Origin: an uncultured Pelagibacteraceae bacterium
GTDB lineage: Bacteria > Pseudomonadota > Alphaproteobacteria > Pelagibacterales > Pelagibacteraceae
NCBI GenBank assembly: GCA_902518235.1
Contig: CABYFN010000006.1
Location: forward strand, 1-42,455
DNA length: 42,455 bases
Direction of reading: 5' to 3'
The notes beneath the pieces are model-generated. The model saw only the letters and a program-made list of their open reading frames with translations, was not told the DNA's origin and did no database searches. A program made the translations under genes and the position numbers. Below are positions 40,996-42,455 of this stretch, piece by piece. The first letter of the stretch is position 1. Every line of letters begins with the position of its first letter.

Positions 40996-42021
40996 ATGTC
41001 TAAAATCGAAATCAATAACGTATACAAAATTTTTGGTCCAAAACCCGAAAGCGTTCTTAAAATGGTACAAGAAGGGGCTACAAAGGAGGATATTCTTGAA
41101 AAGACTGGGCATACTGTTGGATTAGATAATGTATCCCTTAAAATTGAAGAAGGAGAAACATTTGTTTGCATGGGTTTATCTGGGTCTGGAAAATCTACAT
41201 TAATTAGACATTTGAATAGATTAATTGATCCGACTGCTGGAGAAATTCTAGTAGAAGGTAAAGATGTTACCACTCTAAATAAAGAGCAATTAATCGAATT
41301 TAGAAGACAAAAAATGAGCATGGTTTTCCAAAGATTTGGTTTATTTCCTCATAAAACAGTTTTGCAAAATGTTGGATATGGACTCGAGATGCAAGGTATC
41401 GAGATTGATAAGAGAAATTCTGTAGCTATGGAAAAAATCGAGTCTGTTGGTTTGACTGGATTTGAAAATCAATATCCTGCACAACTTTCAGGAGGTATGC
41501 AACAGCGAGTAGGTCTTGCAAGAGCTTTGGCTACTGACACAGATATTATGTTAATGGATGAAGCTTTTTCTGCATTAGACCCCTTGATCAGAAGCGATAT
41601 GCAGAAACAACTAATAGATTTACAATCAGAATTAAAAAAAACAATAGTATTTATTACTCACGATCTTGATGAGTCATTAAGATTGGGAGATCATATTGGA
41701 ATTTTGAATGCAGGTAAACTTGTACAGGTAGGAACGCCTGTAGAAATTATAATGAACCCTGCTGATGATTATGTTGAAGCATTTGTTAAAGATGTAAATA
41801 GAACTAAAGTTATTAAAGCAAAAATTATAATGAAACCTCTTAACCAGTCAGATGATATTGATAAATCGAACTTAATAAAAGTAGAGGAAGATCAATTTAT
41901 AGAAGAATTTCTACCTCAAGTTGTTTGTAGTAATTCTAATTGTGAAGTAGTTGATAAACAAGGAAATGCTAAAGGCTATATATCAAATAAAGAATTGCAA
42001 GAGTCGCTTTCAAACTCATAA
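40996..42021 (+). CDS. ProV-type glycine betaine/osmolyte ABC transporter ATPase (2)
   Basis: A 341-residue ATPase of the ProV class: KIFGPKPE (11-18), KTGHTVGLDNVSL, Walker [10 protein letters not shown] (60-68), MVFQRFGLFPHKTV, signature [15 protein letters not shown], Walker B IMLMDEAFSALD (keeping the catalytic Glu, with Ala where most have Pro), and FITHDLDE. The C-terminal CBS-like region (about 275-341) is divergent from that of the ProV at 34712-35758. No second permease or binding protein follows it in the window. It may therefore pair with the other ProV on the fused permease, or serve a system beyond the window. The next gene starts 15 bp downstream. Confidence 0.92.
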   Translation: MSKIEINNVYKIFGPKPESVLKMVQEGATKEDILEKTGHTVGLDNVSLKIEEGETFVCMGLSGSGKSTLIRHLNRLIDPTAGEILVEGKDVTTLNKEQLIEFRRQKMSMVFQRFGLFPHKTVLQNVGYGLEMQGIEIDKRNSVAMEKIESVGLTGFENQYPAQLSGGMQQRVGLARALATDTDIMLMDEAFSALDPLIRSDMQKQLIDLQSELKKTIVFITHDLDESLRLGDHIGILNAGKLVQVGTPVEIIMNPADDYVEAFVKDVNRTKVIKAKIIMKPLNQSDDIDKSNLIKVEEDQFIEEFLPQVVCSNSNCEVVDKQGNAKGYISNKELQESLSNS

Positions 42022-42036
42022 TTAGATTAAATAATT

Positions 42037-42455
42037 ATGAAAAAAAATTTAAGTAACATTGTTGATTTAGATAAATATCCAATTCATGATTTAAAATCAC
42101 AAAAGATTAAGAAAATAATTGAAAAATGTAAAACTGAATTAGACAGTGATAGCTGTTCAGTAATTCCTAATTTTATTTTACCGAATTCTTTAAATGTAAT
42201 GAAGAAAGAATTAGAACAACAGCTTAATGAAGTTTATATGTCTAAAGAAAGTATCAACGCATATCTTTATGCAAAAGACGACCCTACTCTTCCCAAAGAT
42301 CACCCAAAAAGAATATTTATGGATAGATTTAATGGATACTTAAATTCAGATTGTTTTGCAAAAAATTCGGAGATGAAATTTTTATATGAAACCGAAGAAT
42401 TATTAAAATTTGTATCTGCTTGCTTAGGAATTGCGCCTATATATAGATGGGCTGA
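42037..42455 (+). CDS. Possible HalD/BesD-type Fe(II)/2-oxoglutarate oxygenase, N-terminal part (runs off the window)
   Basis: The first 139 codons of an open frame starting at ATG 42037, 15 bp after the second ProV gene. Visible features are a start with NIVDLDKYPIHDL (7-19), a charged helical region, LPKDHPKR (85-92), and LKFVSACLGIAPIYRWA (123-139) at the window edge. The pattern recalls N-terminal parts of HalD/BesD-family iron oxygenases, in which a similar LY-R-Y/W-AD segment precedes the metal-binding core. This is from memory and the similarity is weak. The His-X-Asp (hydroxylase) or His-X-Gly (halogenase) motif lies beyond the window. It could equally be another 2-oxoglutarate oxygenase or an unrelated protein. 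Confidence 0.55.
   Translation, partial: MKKNLSNIVDLDKYPIHDLKSQKIKKIIEKCKTELDSDSCSVIPNFILPNSLNVMKKELEQQLNEVYMSKESINAYLYAKDDPTLPKDHPKRIFMDRFNGYLNSDCFAKNSEMKFLYETEELLKFVSACLGIAPIYRWA

Noticed and set aside
1..42455. Mobile element, prophage, toxin-antitoxin or CRISPR system
   Set aside because: No transposase, integrase, terminal repeats, direct-repeat array or tRNA attachment site was seen; composition looks even throughout.

Overview
The window is very A+T-rich, densely coding DNA with no tRNA, rRNA, IS element, phage gene or CRISPR array. Gaps between genes never exceed about 116 bp, and all four convergent gene pairs abut or overlap. Dense packing, low G+C, a DmdA-like gene, a fused two-domain betaine permease and many binding-protein ABC transporters point to a streamlined marine alphaproteobacterium of the SAR11/Pelagibacterales or AEGEAN-169/HIMB59 type. 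That placement is inferred from gene content and base composition, not from a marker gene. The gene set is specialised for importing and degrading small nitrogen- and methyl-rich organic compounds (peptides, polyamines or guanidines, betaines, possibly ectoine-like osmolytes).

Region 1 (1-9764, minus strand) is one long co-directional block. It starts with a family-5 binding protein, then two Dpp/Opp-type permeases and a fused double ATPase. These are followed by BioY, a HAD-first FadN-type beta-oxidation protein, a small membrane protein, an agmatinase-family ureohydrolase and the start of an aldehyde dehydrogenase. A 13-bp hairpin separates the binding protein from the permeases.

Region 2 (9881-17361, plus strand) is the most unusual part. 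It is a tight seven-gene run: GcvT/DmdA-family protein, S51 peptidase, FMN 2-hydroxyacid dehydrogenase, ThDP-dependent enzyme, transthyretin/HIU-hydrolase-like protein, DmdA-like demethylase and thiolase. It reads like a catabolic pathway for a methylated compound, with methyl groups passed to tetrahydrofolate and the carbon skeleton processed through a 2-keto acid. I do not recognise it as a described pathway.

Region 3 (17363-23800, minus) carries an EutA-like racemase-fold protein and an EutD/DoeA-like M24 hydrolase, followed by a complete PotA-PotD-PotB-PotC-type ABC importer. PotB has an unusual N-terminal insertion, and a textbook terminator sits directly in front of its start codon.

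Region 4 (23860-29232, plus) holds a beta-hydroxyacid dehydrogenase, an aldehyde dehydrogenase, a VOC protein, a homocysteine-methyltransferase-family protein, an MsrA-like protein and a beta-lactamase-fold serine hydrolase. Region 5 (29234-33750, minus) holds an iron-type alcohol dehydrogenase, an amidase, a DMT permease and a second homocysteine-methyltransferase-family protein. Both of these methyltransferase-family proteins appear to have His where the first zinc-binding Cys is expected.

Region 6 (33787-42455) has a second DMT permease and a glycine-betaine-type ABC system: two different ProV ATPases, one fused double permease and one ProX. It also has a short GDPD-like protein, a gamma-butyrobetaine-hydroxylase-like dioxygenase and the beginning of a possible HalD/BesD-type Fe(II)/2-oxoglutarate oxygenase. 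Taken together the window looks like a methyl-group and osmolyte salvage island: betaine uptake, methyl transfer to THF or homocysteine, and aldehyde or acid oxidation of the remaining skeletons.
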